Assembly: GCA_951640195.1 (NCBI GenBank)
Contig: OX621174.1
Span: 1,426,001-1,490,000 of the forward strand
Length of the DNA stretch: 64,000 bases
Origin: Porpolomopsis calyptriformis
Taxonomy: Eukaryota; Basidiomycota; Agaricomycetes; Agaricales; Hygrophoraceae
Direction: 5' to 3'
This document shows, piece after piece, positions 24,347 to 34,714 of the stretch. Position 1 is the stretch's first letter; each line of letters opens with the position of its first letter. Below the pieces are notes generated by a model, which worked only from the letters and a program-made list of their open reading frames with translations, did no database searches and was not told where the DNA came from. A program made the position numbers and the translations under genes.

Positions 24347-24759
24347 TGTTATAAACTGGTTGTCGATGAGATGGTTTTACTTCGGAGAGCTCTGTCCCAA
24401 GACGATGATAATGTCTCAAGTCCTAGTTATTGGGTTGCTAACGAGGAATCAGACTTAAAGTCTGAGTACAACTAACTAGGAGTTTATATACTAACTACGC
24501 TACTGCGGATGAGTCAGTATAAACACGAGGAATACATGAGGAATACATGCGACGAGTAAAGATAAGCATAATAAGGGGGACTCGGAGCATGTGAAGAGAT
24601 GAAACATGATTGTTGGAAATGAAGTATGTCCTATCTCGGATATATGAAAAGATACGGAATTGTGGGGAATCCCTGGGGAATCCCAAGTAGAGATAAGACC
24701 TGTCCGACTAAGCAGTGATGACTAACATAAAGAAGAAACGAAAATTTACGTCCGTGACA
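24347..24759 (-). repeat. 3' LTR of gypsy A
   Basis: 413 bp, ends TGTTATAA...GTGACA on the plus strand. Confidence 0.95.
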
Positions 24760-24793
24760 TACACCTCGTTTTTTGGGAAATTCAACCCGAATT

Positions 24794-25531
24794 TCAAATC
24801 TGGGTGGTGTCGGTCGTTTCGTCCTCTGGGCCCTGAGTCTGGATTTCCTCACCAGTGGGGGCCTCGATGACCACTGAGAGGGAAGCGATGGGGATAGCTT
24901 CTGAAGCCGCTTCGATGGGGGAAGGGGCTCGGACTGTCTTGACGTCATCGTCGTCTGGGTATTCTAAGTCGAGGTTGATGGGGTACTCGACTGACGCACC
25001 GTAGTTGATTATAGTCTCTGTCGTCACAAGGTCTTGCTGAGCTCGGAGGAAATCCTCTCGAGAGAGCCGTTCAGCTCGACGACTCTCCTCTACGAGCTTG
25101 ACGATAATGGCGTGGGTGGTGACATCGTAGCAATCAACCCATGTACGCTTCTTCTGTCGTTGGAGCTCCCAAACTTTGAGCTCACTTTCGTCCCAGCGGT
25201 TCTTCCAATACAGGGCGCTCCTCTCTGATGCTTTGAGCTCGGCTTTTAAGACATCGCGTTCTTGTCGAAGTTCTCAGTTCCAGCTGCTAACACTATTGCT
25301 GTGGACCGTGAGATGCGAAATGGTGACGGCAGGATCTTCAGGAGGAGGGGTTTCCATAGGGTACTCTTTGAAGAAGTCTTCTGCACGTGCGCGAGCTTGT
25401 CGGCGTAATTGTCGAGTGGAGGAAGAAGAGGTGGAGGGACCGGGGGTAGGGGAACGGATGGCGGCAGACGAGGGGATTCGTCCAGCGCGTCTGATGGCAA
25501 CTTGAGGAGAGGGAGATCGAGTGGCGGGCAT
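24794..25531 (-). pseudogene. Third ORF (ORF3) of gypsy A, coiled-coil protein, one stop
   Basis: Lies between pol and the 3' LTR, ending 34 nt before the LTR. It reads MPATRSPSPQVAIRRAGRIP, then a Ser/Pro-rich stretch, a charged heptad-like region (ELRQERDVLKAELKASE...WDESELKVWELQRQKK) and an acidic C-terminus. TGA at 25276-25274 interrupts it just before the coiled coil; element B has an intact Arg codon there (CGT). No envelope signature (signal peptide or membrane helix) is present, so I do not call it env. Function unknown. Confidence 0.8.
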
Positions 25532-25700
25532 TATGAACGATGATTTAGTGATGTTGGCATTGGGAACAACAGTATTGGGTAAGTTCATCAAAAGTGGGGA
25601 AAGACTGGATGGAATCGTATCGACGATTCTGAGTTTATAAACGCCTACTCGACCTAAAAATAGAATTCAAAAATGGACAGCTGGAATGATGACAAACGAG

Positions 25701-28700
25701 TCAAGTCGCCGTTTGAATTGAGTCTTCGTAAGTCTTCACAATTTCTTTAGCGTGTCGTAAGACGTTCGATCGTTCTTCCCAAGTAGCTTCTTCAATCGGA
25801 TAACCTTTCCATTTGACCAAATATTTTCGTCGGCGTTGAACTCCGGAGTGTTGAAGAATAGATTCAACTTCGTATTCTTCTTCGTTCTCGATCAGATCTG
25901 GTGGAGGTCGAGATGTATCAGCAATATCAGGGTGGAGCAACTTATCTTCGACATTTGGTCTCAGGAGTGATACGTGAAAAACTGGGTGGAGCTTCCAAGT
26001 TCCGGGGATGTTGATAAGATACGCAAGATCTGATACTTGTTTCAGGATCTTGAATGGTCCAGTTCTTCGGTTATCTAGTTTCTTGGCAGGTCGAGTCGTC
26101 TTGATGTTCTTGGTGTCCAACCAAACCAAATCTCCGACTTTGAAGGAGGGAGAGAGTTTCCGTTTTCGATTGGCATATTTCTTCATTGATTCTGCGGCAT
26201 GTGAAAGTGATTCGCCGGCACTCTTCTGAGCACGCGTGAGATGTTCGTGAAAGGTGTTTGCTGCGGGGACATTACTCGGGGATTTGATTGTGATCGGTAA
26301 ATGAGGGTGACGGCCATATTCCAAATAGAAGGGTGATTGTGATGTGGAGGAGTGCTGTCGATTATTGTAAGCGAATTCGGCAGAAGCCAGCCATTTGGAC
26401 CAGTCGTCTTGCATGAAATTGGTATAGAACCGTAGGTAGACTTCGAGTTCTTGGTTCGTTCGTTCGGTCTGACCATCGGTCTCAGGATGATAAGCAGTAG
26501 ACAGTCCAGAAATGGTTCCTAGGAGCTTATTGAGGGCTTCAGTGAATTTTGATGCGAACTGAACTCCACGATCAGAAATAATCTTCTTCGGCCATCCATG
26601 GTGTTTCCAGATATGATCACGGAAAAGTCGGGCAGCGCCTTCTGATGAGAGATTAGAAGTCGTCGGAATAAAGTGGGCTCGTTTTGTGAAACGATCGACG
26701 ACTACCATCACGGCGTCGTATCCAAGCGAGTCAGGTAGTTGAACAATGAGATCGATGGTTATCTCAGTCCATGGTTTGGTAGCGGGGGGTATAGGTTGTA
26801 GGAGTCCTGTCGGCTTTGAAGGATAATTCTTGTTTTGTTGACAAGCAGGACAGGATCATACGTAGTTGATAACGTCTTGAGAGACGCCATCCCAAACAAA
26901 GTTTCGGAGCACTAGCTCCTTCGTCTTCTCAATGCCAGGGTGTCCAGCGTGGGGGCAGGCGTGGGACAGTCGTATTATGTCTGTGCGCAGAGATACTTCC
27001 TCCGGCACCACAATTCGACCTTCAACATCGCGAACCAACCCATCGGCTTGGTCCCAAAACAGTGAGGCATCCTCGATTCTCTGTGAGATTTTGTTCGGTA
27101 TTGGTAGCTTGAAGCGTAATTTTGCGAGAAAGTCCGGTTCCGAAAGTTTGACGATCGAATTGATCCAATGTTCATCTGCGATTAAAATTTCGTCTTCCAC
27201 CTCGCCTTTACCCTCGTCGAAATAATCCGGGTGTCTGGATAACCCATCGGCCTTGTTCTTTCTCCCTGGGACGTACTCGATTTTATACTCGTATCTTGAT
27301 AAGATTTCTGACCAACGAGCACGTCGTCCAAACAATACGCGAGCAGTACTGAAATATTTGAGGGCGAGACTGTCGGTACGAATCAGAAGGTCGTGTCGCG
27401 AACCTTCTAAAAGATGTCGCCATGCTTTAAGACAGTCTATTATCGCCAGAAGCTCAGCGTCGTGAGTCGGATATTTCTTTTCAGCAGGGGTTAAAGATCT
27501 TGAATGAAAGCCCACGGGTTTCCATTCGCCTTCGTGTAGCTGAGACAGTATTCCTCCTAAGGCAAAACCAGAGGCGTCAGTCTCTAGGCAGTATGGTAGG
27601 TCTTGATCCGGTATTTCGAGGACAGGGGCATTCGTGAGGGAGTGTTTCAATTGATCAAAGGCGTGTTGTCGTTTGGAGGTCCATTCCCATATGGTATCTT
27701 TGCGGAGTAACTGGTTGAGTGGTTGGGCGATCTTTGAGAAGTCCTTGATATATTTTCTCCAGAAATTTGCGCTTCCGAGAAAGGATTGGAGTTGTTTGAC
27801 GGTTCGAGGTTCGGGCCATTCAGCAATGGCTTTGACCTTCTTGGGATTGGTTCCGATATGACCTTTCGTTAAGGTTATCCCTAGATAGATCACCTCTTCT
27901 TTCTCGAATTGGCACTTGACAGGTTTGCAGGAGAGCTTGTTCTTCTTCATGATATCAAGGGTCTTGAACATCCAGTAACACAATTCTTCTAGATCATCTC
28001 CGCAGATGAGAACGTCATCGATATAGATAAAAACACAACCTGATTTTAACACTTCAGCAAATCGCGTGTCGATCATCCATTGGAACATAGCTGGAGAATT
28101 CCGTAGACCAAAGAACATCACTCTTGGAACATAGAGTCCCTTGACCGTGTTGAAAGCAGCTTTCCATTCGTCGCCTTCTTTGATCCGAATGTTATTGAAT
28201 CCCCATCGGATATCCATGACTGTGAATAACGCAGCAGATCGTAATTTGGGTTGCTGAACGATTTGATGGAGGAGTGGTAAAGGATATCGGTCAGGAACGG
28301 TAAAGTGGTTCAGATAACGGTAGTCTTCGATTGGTCTGTATCCAGCGTCTTGTCCTTTCGCATTGATTTCTTCAGCTTTCTTGCTTAGGAAGAACGGAGC
28401 GGCTTGAGGTGAGGTTCCTTTGAATATTCGTCCAGTGGCCACGTTTTCTTCCAAAAACTTCTCTAGGAAGTCTATCTCTCGAGGGGACATCGGATAAGTC
28501 TTGTCATTCTGTGGTATGAAGTTATCTTTGAGATCAATGACATGATCAAATTCAGAATGAGGTGGAAGGCAATCGAAGGACTCCTTGGCAAAGACACTAG
28601 CATAGTCTTTCCAATAGACCTCCGGTACAAACTTTCGCATATCTTCCTCCACCGTGCTGGCTCTAGACTCGTCCGATTTTGAAATACTTGTTATCGCCAG

Positions 28701-29250
28701 CGAGACCGATTCTACCACAGAGGGCTCTGCTTCGCCGCTACAATACCGACGGGAAATCTCTTTGCCTCCGAGAGCCAGTGTTGAACTCTCCCAGTCGATA
28801 CTAGGGTTTTGAGCTCTGAGCCATGGGTAGCCGAGGATAATATCAAACTTGGATCCGAGGTCGGTCACTTCCAAACGGATCCTTTCAGTGTGTCCACCTG
28901 GAGCTTCTATCCAGACATCAGTGTCAAAAACGATCGGGCCTCCTCAGTTCTCTGACCCATCGGCATTCCGTATGGGGATTGGGGTTTCCAAATCCTGAAG
29001 AGTAAATTCGTGACGAGTTGCGAAATTCTCGTCTATAAAGTTCCCAGAAGCTCCGCTATCAATAAGACACGTGGCGGGGACACGTCAGCCACTGTCTGAA
29101 GTCTTGATCCAAACGTCCATCGTAAGTCCTGAATCGCCCTTTTCGATAGTACCGAGAGTTCGAAATAAATTGCAAGGAGCAATGGTACATTGAGTGATAT
29201 GGTCCGCAACGTTGAGCACATCGTTCGAACCTTTCAAAAACCCTGGGCCT
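25701..29250 (-). pseudogene. gypsy A pol: protease, RT, RNase H, integrase, chromodomain
   Basis: The protease motif LIDSGASGNFIDENFATRHE lies near 29065. RT contains the catalytic YIDD (FIYIDDVLICGDD, near 28015), preceded by TVMDIRWGFNNIRIKEGDEWK. RNase H has ETDASGFALGGILSQ, and the integrase zinc region (HPGIEKTK...) and core (VDRFTKRAHFIPT...SDRGVQFASKF) follow. The C-terminus is a chromodomain (YEVESILQHSG...RKYLVKWKGYPIEEATWE), which is thought to steer integration to marked chromatin. In-frame TGA codons at 29087-29085, 28946-28944 and 26858-26856 break it; all three are CGA in element B. Confidence 0.93.
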
Positions 29251-29404
29251 TCAAGTCCACTGCCAACCTCTTCTTCCGATCATCCGACCAATTGCGTATA
29301 CCAGATTTCGCCATGTCCGACGGAGTCTCACTCGCTGCCAGTGTAGCGGGCGAGCTGACGTTCTCCACGTGGGACTCAGTGGCAACGACACGTATGTCTC
29401 TGCC

Positions 29405-30760
29405 TCATCCTTGTCCTCGTCCTCTGTAACCTCCTCTACCTCGAAAGTATCCTCCTCGACGTGAGGAAGAGGTATCGGGTAAATTCTTCGCATCACCGGC
29501 GTTTCGATTTGGGCAGGCATTCGCGAAGTGGCCAGGTTGGCCGCAGGAGTAGCAATTCCCATATGGGATCGTATTGGTAGAAGAGGAAGGCTCTTCTCTC
29601 TTGATGGTGGGGGCTGCTGTCGTTTGACGGGTCGTCGTTGCAGCCACATACGATCCTCATGTAGGAAAGGGGTTAGAGTACTGGGGTCGAGACGTAGAGG
29701 ACTGTTTCTGTGAGGCGAGAATGTCCTTTTGATGTTGGTAGTGTGTCGTGGCGTCCTTCCATTCTTGAAGGGTGGTAGGGACGGTGGGGAGTCGGTAGAT
29801 GTATTCAATGAACTCGGAATCGAGTCCAGCTTGGTAGAGATCAATGAGGGTGGCGTCGTTGAAACCGGTATCGACCTGTAAAGCGCCGAAGCGCAGGTTA
29901 TAGTCTTTGATCTTCTTCTTTCCTTGGCGGAGATTCTTGATGTCGTTACGAGCACGGGATTGTCTGTCGATTCCTTCGAACGTTGATCGGAATCGAGTTA
30001 CGAAGGCGGCCCAAGTAGCGGTCGGGCCAGTCCAGTTGACAGTCCTCATGTCGTTGGTCTCCTTTTCAGACCAAGTTTGAGCCATCATGCCCTTCATGAA
30101 GGAGAGGGCGAAGGGGATCTTGTGTTCATCGCGGTATGGCTTCCCCATGAAATACAATTCGCAGCTGTTAATAAATTTGTCTACATCTTGTTGTCGACCA
30201 GTGAACTCATCTGGCTTGGCCATCTTTATCTCGATGGTGGGAGCGGCAGGAGGTTGAGGCTGAGGTCCTGGTGGGGGCTGAACTTGACCTTGAGCAGCGA
30301 GTTGTTGTTGGAGATTTTGGATCTCTGCTGCCTGGTTCGCATTCGAGGTTTGGAGATTAGCCATTTCCCTCCATAAATCGTTCATGACTGCGAGGATCTC
30401 ATTGAGATTGGGAACAGGGGGGTTAGCGCGAGAACCCATTGGATCTGGTGATGGTGAAGGTGAAGGTGTTGTTAAAGGTGAAGACAGTTGAGTCGGTTGT
30501 TGATACGGAAAGGGTTGATACCTAACAGTAGGGGGAGTGATGGGACGTTGTGAATGGGCGGTGGCGAGCAAGCGAGTTGTTTCGCTTCGAGTTCTTCCTA
30601 GAGCGTGTGCGATACTCGGCAAAGGAGAAGCTTGACTAGCTTCTTCATTTGGATCTGGGAAGATTCGAGTTTGTGAGTAAAGTGATTGAGAAAGGGGATT
30701 GTTCTGCTCAGAAGAATCGTAAAAGTCTCCGTCGTCGTCGTCCAGTGTTAAAGCAAGGGT
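29405..30760 (-). pseudogene. gypsy A gag with CCHC zinc knuckle
   Basis: An open frame begins near 30760 without a clear ATG (an ancestral start may be lost). It includes MAKPDEFTGRQQDVDKFINS, the retrotrans-gag core (WAAFVTRFRSTFEGIDRQSRARND) and, after a TGA at 29659-29657, the knuckle CYSCGQPGHFANAC plus an RGG-rich tail. Gag packages the RNA into particles. Confidence 0.85.
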
Positions 30761-30790
30761 GGATCAAGTAAGGGGGAGAGAGCAAGAAGG

Positions 30791-30801
30791 AAGTCTGATT
30801 C
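30791..30801 (-). promoter_or_regulatory. Self-priming primer-binding site of gypsy A
   Basis: In coding orientation GAATCAGACTT lies one base after the 5' LTR. Its complement AAGTCTGATTC occurs in the LTR (30912-30902), about 32 nt after the start of a TATAAA box, i.e. at the expected transcript 5' end. No tRNA 3' end was recognised in this PBS. Confidence 0.7.
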
Positions 30802-30802
30802 T

Positions 30803-31215
30803 TGTTATAAACTGGTTGTCGATGAGATGGTTTTACTTCGGAGAGCTCTGTCCCAAGATGATGATAATGTCTCAAGTCCTAGTTATTGGGTTGCTAACAA
30901 GGAATCAGACTTAAAGTCTGAGTACAACTAACTAGGAGTTTATATACTAACTACGCTACTGTGGATGAGTCAGTATAAACACGAGGAATACATGAGGAAT
31001 ACATGCGACGAGTAAAGATAAGCATGATAAGGGGGACTCGGAGCATGTGAAGAGATGAAACATGATTGTTGGAAATGAAGTATGTCCTATCTCGGATATA
31101 TGAAAAGATACGGAATTGTGGGGAATCCCTGGGGAATCCCAAGTAGAGATAAGACCTGTCCGACTAAGCAGTGATGACTAACATAAAGAAGAAACGAAAA
31201 TTTACGTCCGTGACA
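30803..31215 (-). repeat. 5' LTR of gypsy A
   Basis: 413 bp. On the coding strand it contains TATATAAACTCC upstream of the inferred start AAGTCTGATTC, which fits a core promoter. Confidence 0.95.
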
Positions 31216-31714
31216 GATGCTACAAGTTTCACTTAGAGCTTAGAGGCTTGCTCAGTTATTTTCTTAGAAGCTCCAGCATTTAGCAATTGTCAATCACATG
31301 ATTATGTCAATCAATTTCTGACTTATGGCTCAACCACATGCCTCTTCCCTGAAGTTATCGACATGCTTCCACACACCTCTTCCCCGAAGTCGTCAACATG
31401 CTTCCACCATCCTCAGCAATGAGAATGAAACCAACAGAATCAGGTCTCCCTTCCCAATAGTGCATTTGAGCTTGACATTTCATAGTACTCATCTAACCTC
31501 AGCTTTGTTCATCACAGCAATCTATACTTCCAGCCCTTAAGCGCAATGGCTGCACTATGACTGTGCATATCACAGGAAGCCTGATACACATGATGAGCTG
31601 GAGATGTCATTCATCTTAAAGGTATATTCCTTCCTACCGGCTTCCAGGTCATTTGAGCTAATCTTCTCAGACACATACCTTGAAGCTCACCCAGATGTAA
31701 AAGAAGAGGGACAA
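31216..31714. other. Flank between gypsy A and NLR pseudogene
   Basis: No gene recognised. It may hold heavily decayed upstream NLR sequence. Confidence 0.35.
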
Positions 31715-33160
31715 CCTCAGTTATTTTATTGTCACTTTCTCGCTACACCAATGAACTGTTCCTATTGAAGTTCTTGGTTACAAGTCATCCAGAAATCCAT
31801 ATTACCACTGTGTTCAAATCAAGCAAATTGAACCCAATGACTCAATAATACATTTTACACGAAGGGGAATTAGGTCGTCCAGGGCGATATCGAACACTAC
31901 CTATCAACAAACTTCACTTTAATGAGAGTCCTGCGATCTTGAAAATGAATAGCCCTCTATGGAAGATATCCATGCCCTGACGTGGATGTCTTCCGGACTT
32001 TTCATCTTTGCCTCAACTTCACTCAGATTTGTCAAAGATTGAAACTATTGTAACCCAAAAGGTCAACTTGGCTGTCTTCTGTCTAACGTACCCATGATAA
32101 CAGAAGACTCATCTCTACATTATCACCTTGATCAGTTATATGATCAAGTGTTGAACAATGCATTTCCCAAGGTCTCCCCTACTCTTTCCCATCAGCTGAA
32201 GACAATTCTAGGCATGATCATTCTCCTCCAAGATCCCCCTCTCACCAGTTGCTCTTAAATGACTACTACAGGTGCTATCATATACTGTCGGAGTGATACT
32301 GCATTACCTTCACTTGGTTATCATGGTACCAGATAATGATACCTAAGCAATTTGAACCCTTCATCCATCCTTCTTTGACTTCATAATGAGCTCCTCTCAA
32401 TGTCAGAATGCAAAATTTTTTGTCAACTCTGGAGTCCAGTGTACTCTACTCACTTATGCCTGTCTAGAAGTCATGAAAGGGCTAAAGCAAGATATTTGTG
32501 GAATAAGAAATCTGTCATTACTTAATAGCAAGGTAGGTGACCTTCCAACATGTGGCATGACTTGCATCAGACCAGAACTGCAATATGCATGTCGTCACTG
32601 GGTTTTACACCTGTCAAATGCGACCCTTGACTCTCTTGTCAATCTGGTGAATAAGTTTTGTTCAAAATATTTACTATATTGGGTTGAAGCACTAAGTCTG
32701 ATAGGAGATCTTTGAAATGGCCTCTTTGCCTTGGATTCCACTCAACAGGCGGTTGCTGTTTGTGATTTCCCCTCTCGACAATGCTTAAAACTGATCAAGT
32801 TCAACAGCAAGCAAGCAGGGATGTGACTGATATGGAGATTTTACTTTGTGATTGCGAACGGTTTACCCTTGAATTTTTTTCAGTGATTAATGCTTGCTCT
32901 CTTCAAGTATACTGCTCTGCACTACTGTTCGCTCCCAAAGAAGCCCACATTAAGAAGATGTATTAGAGAGAGTTGGACATTCCAATAAAAGTGTACAATG
33001 GATTGGATGAGAAATGGAATTCATGCACATGGATGATAGAAGGACAGTCTGGTTCTGTATTGTCTGTTGCATTTTCCCTAGACGACACACATATCATCTC
33101 TGGGTCCCTTTATAAAACTGTTCAGCTGTGGGACACATTCAGTGGTGCACATCTGAACAC
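31715..33160 (+). pseudogene. NACHT-WD40 (NLR/STAND) pseudogene fragment
   Basis: Basidiomycete NLR remnants appear in the right order but with stops and frame changes. LSRYTNEL..LKFLVTSHPEIHITTVF is the NTPase sensor region (family KFLVTSRPE). ALTWMSSGLFIFAST follows near 31975, and a linker LQDPP...LHPSFFDF lies near 32230-32380. Then come CLEVMKGLKQDICG, LQYACRHWVLHL and YLLYWVEALSLIGDL (32470-32715), and YCSALLFAPKEAHIKKMY (near 32912). One WD40 blade, EGQSGSVLSVAFSLDDTHIISG with VQLWDTFSGAHL, ends it near 33155. Intact members are nucleotide-binding immune-type receptors. This copy is dead and breaks off in the first WD repeat, where MCM7-like sequence begins. Confidence 0.75.
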
Positions 33161-33945
33161 AGTGTTACTGTTCCTCATCATGAGGTGACTCAAATGATGG
33201 GAGACAGAATAAGGCTCCCAGGAGATCTCAACATGTGCTTGATGGGCAATCCGGGAGTAGCAACAACCCAGTTACTGAAGTACATATTATAAATTGCTCC
33301 ACGAGGTGTTTACACAGGTTCCGGGCTCACCACTGTGGTTATATGCAACCCTGTAATCGGCAAGATGGTCTTGGGTATGTGACATTTCGACTTCCCAATA
33401 ACCTTCACTTACAAATTCATATACAGGATGGCACATTTGTTCTAGTGGACAATAGTATATGCTGTATAGCTGGGTTTGGCAGGGTGGGCAGACCAAATTG
33501 AGCCCCCCATTCACGAAGTCATGGAACAACAAAGCTGGCATTTCAACCACACTTAATGCCTGAACATCCAATCTGGCTGCTGCCAATTGTGTGTTGTTGC
33601 GGGATGGGAGATTTCATTCCAATCTCAGGTTGTGCCTTCTAATGTGTTCAGTAGACTGGAACACCCTTTGTATCAACATCAGTTATCCCCTCAAAGTTGT
33701 AACTCATATGTCCATCTATGCAAAATTGCCAAGGATGAAGAACAACAAAACAAATCTCATTCATATACTTCTGCTCAAACATTTCTCACTATTCTCTACC
33801 TTGCACAGGCTCTTGCACATCTTAGACATCTGAGCATGGATAAGGTGTTGCATCTTATGGAAGCACTTCAGTTCACTTTCACCCTTTGCTGTCTGGGACT
33901 TCAGTGATATTTTCTCACTAAGTATCAAGTACATGAATATGAACA
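33161..33945 (+). pseudogene. MCM7 replicative-helicase pseudogene fragment fused to the NLR fragment
   Basis: Sequence resembling the AAA+ core of MCM7. LLFLIM then VTQMMGDRIRLPGDLNMCLMG, a degraded Walker A (GNPGVATTQLLKYI; lysine lost, family GDPGVAKSQLLKYI), IAPRGVYTGSGLTTVV, and NPVIGKMVLG lead to a GTATGT intron (about 33376-33426, ending ATACAG). A Walker B relic (FVLVDNSICCIAGF; the family's DEF is lost), IHEVMEQQ and AGISTTLNA*TSNLAAAN follow. A C-terminal segment near 33770-33870 (TSAQTFLTILYLAQALAHLRHL...KVLHLMEAL) matches the MCM7 end. The part between AAAN and the C-terminal domain is missing. The retained intron means it was copied as DNA, not retroposed. Confidence 0.75.
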
Positions 33946-34580
33946 TACAAACAGGGGCAGAGGATGGAAAAAATGATGTAACTAGAATGAAACTATTGTA
34001 TAGGTATTCTTAATTTCTTCTTGGCTGTTCTTTCTTTTCTTTTCACAATCACATATACTAGTTATCAACCTCATTATCCACATCTTTATGTCCTCTTTCC
34101 TCTTCATTCAACAAGAACAATCCTGGGTGCTTTCTGAGGATATACACCCTTTCACCATGAACCTAAATTCCAATCACAGCATGGAGTGAAGTCACAGGTA
34201 AAACTTGAATATTGTTTGACCAGATACCTCTCAAACTGGCCAAAATTGATATCACTTGCACAATTGGCTGATATACAACCAGCCATTAAGTGGGGGAAGG
34301 CTCAGCAACTTTATAAAATGCTAGTGCTCTTCCAAATAATAGGACTCCATTGTGCATTGCCTCAAAGCAGCAAGAAGATCTTTTTGGAGGATTTCCTTGG
34401 CTTTCACTTAATGTGCTTCTGATAGTAGAGCCATAAGGAAGGTGGAGTTTTCCATATCTCTGAACATCAAGATCAGAAGTAAAAGGTTTCTTCAGCCAGA
34501 GACAGATTGCTTGTAGATGCTAATAGAGAGATTGATCTTGAAGACTCCTTTCTCTTTTGAGAATCTTGATCTCCTGAACC

Positions 34581-34692
34581 TGTTGGGATATGTACAATCA
34601 CGATACCATTGATACAAATGTACGTGCATATCGATTATGTAATCTTCAGTATTTTCCTTAATCCGACATTTTTCACCCGACCAACTTCATCA
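34581..34692 (+). repeat. 5' LTR of copia copy 2
   Basis: 112 bp, TGTTGGGATATG...CTTCATCA. Confidence 0.96.
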
Positions 34693-34704
34693 GGTTATGA
34701 GCCC
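34693..34704 (+). promoter_or_regulatory. Primer-binding site of copia copy 2
   Basis: GGTTATGAGCCC immediately after the LTR, identical to copy 1 and complementary to the initiator tRNA-Met anticodon arm. Confidence 0.72.
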
Positions 34705-34714
34705 TGGTTCACCA

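Larger units (their letters stand above)
24347..31215 (-). mobile_element. Ty3/gypsy chromovirus A, full length, with 5-bp TSD
   Basis: A 6,869-bp element has 413-bp LTRs at 24347-24759 and 30803-31215 and target duplication GATGC (24342-24346, 31216-31220). The LTRs differ at four positions, three of them CpG transitions. In coding (minus) order it has 5' LTR, self-priming PBS, gag with CCHC knuckle, protease, RT, RNase H, integrase with chromodomain, a third ORF and the 3' LTR. At least five in-frame TGA stops inactivate it. Three of these align to CGA in the related element B. Confidence 0.95.

Noticed and set aside
32973..33188. WD40 ORF as a functional small gene
   Set aside because: It is one blade in a chain of NLR remnants with stops and ends in MCM7-like sequence.
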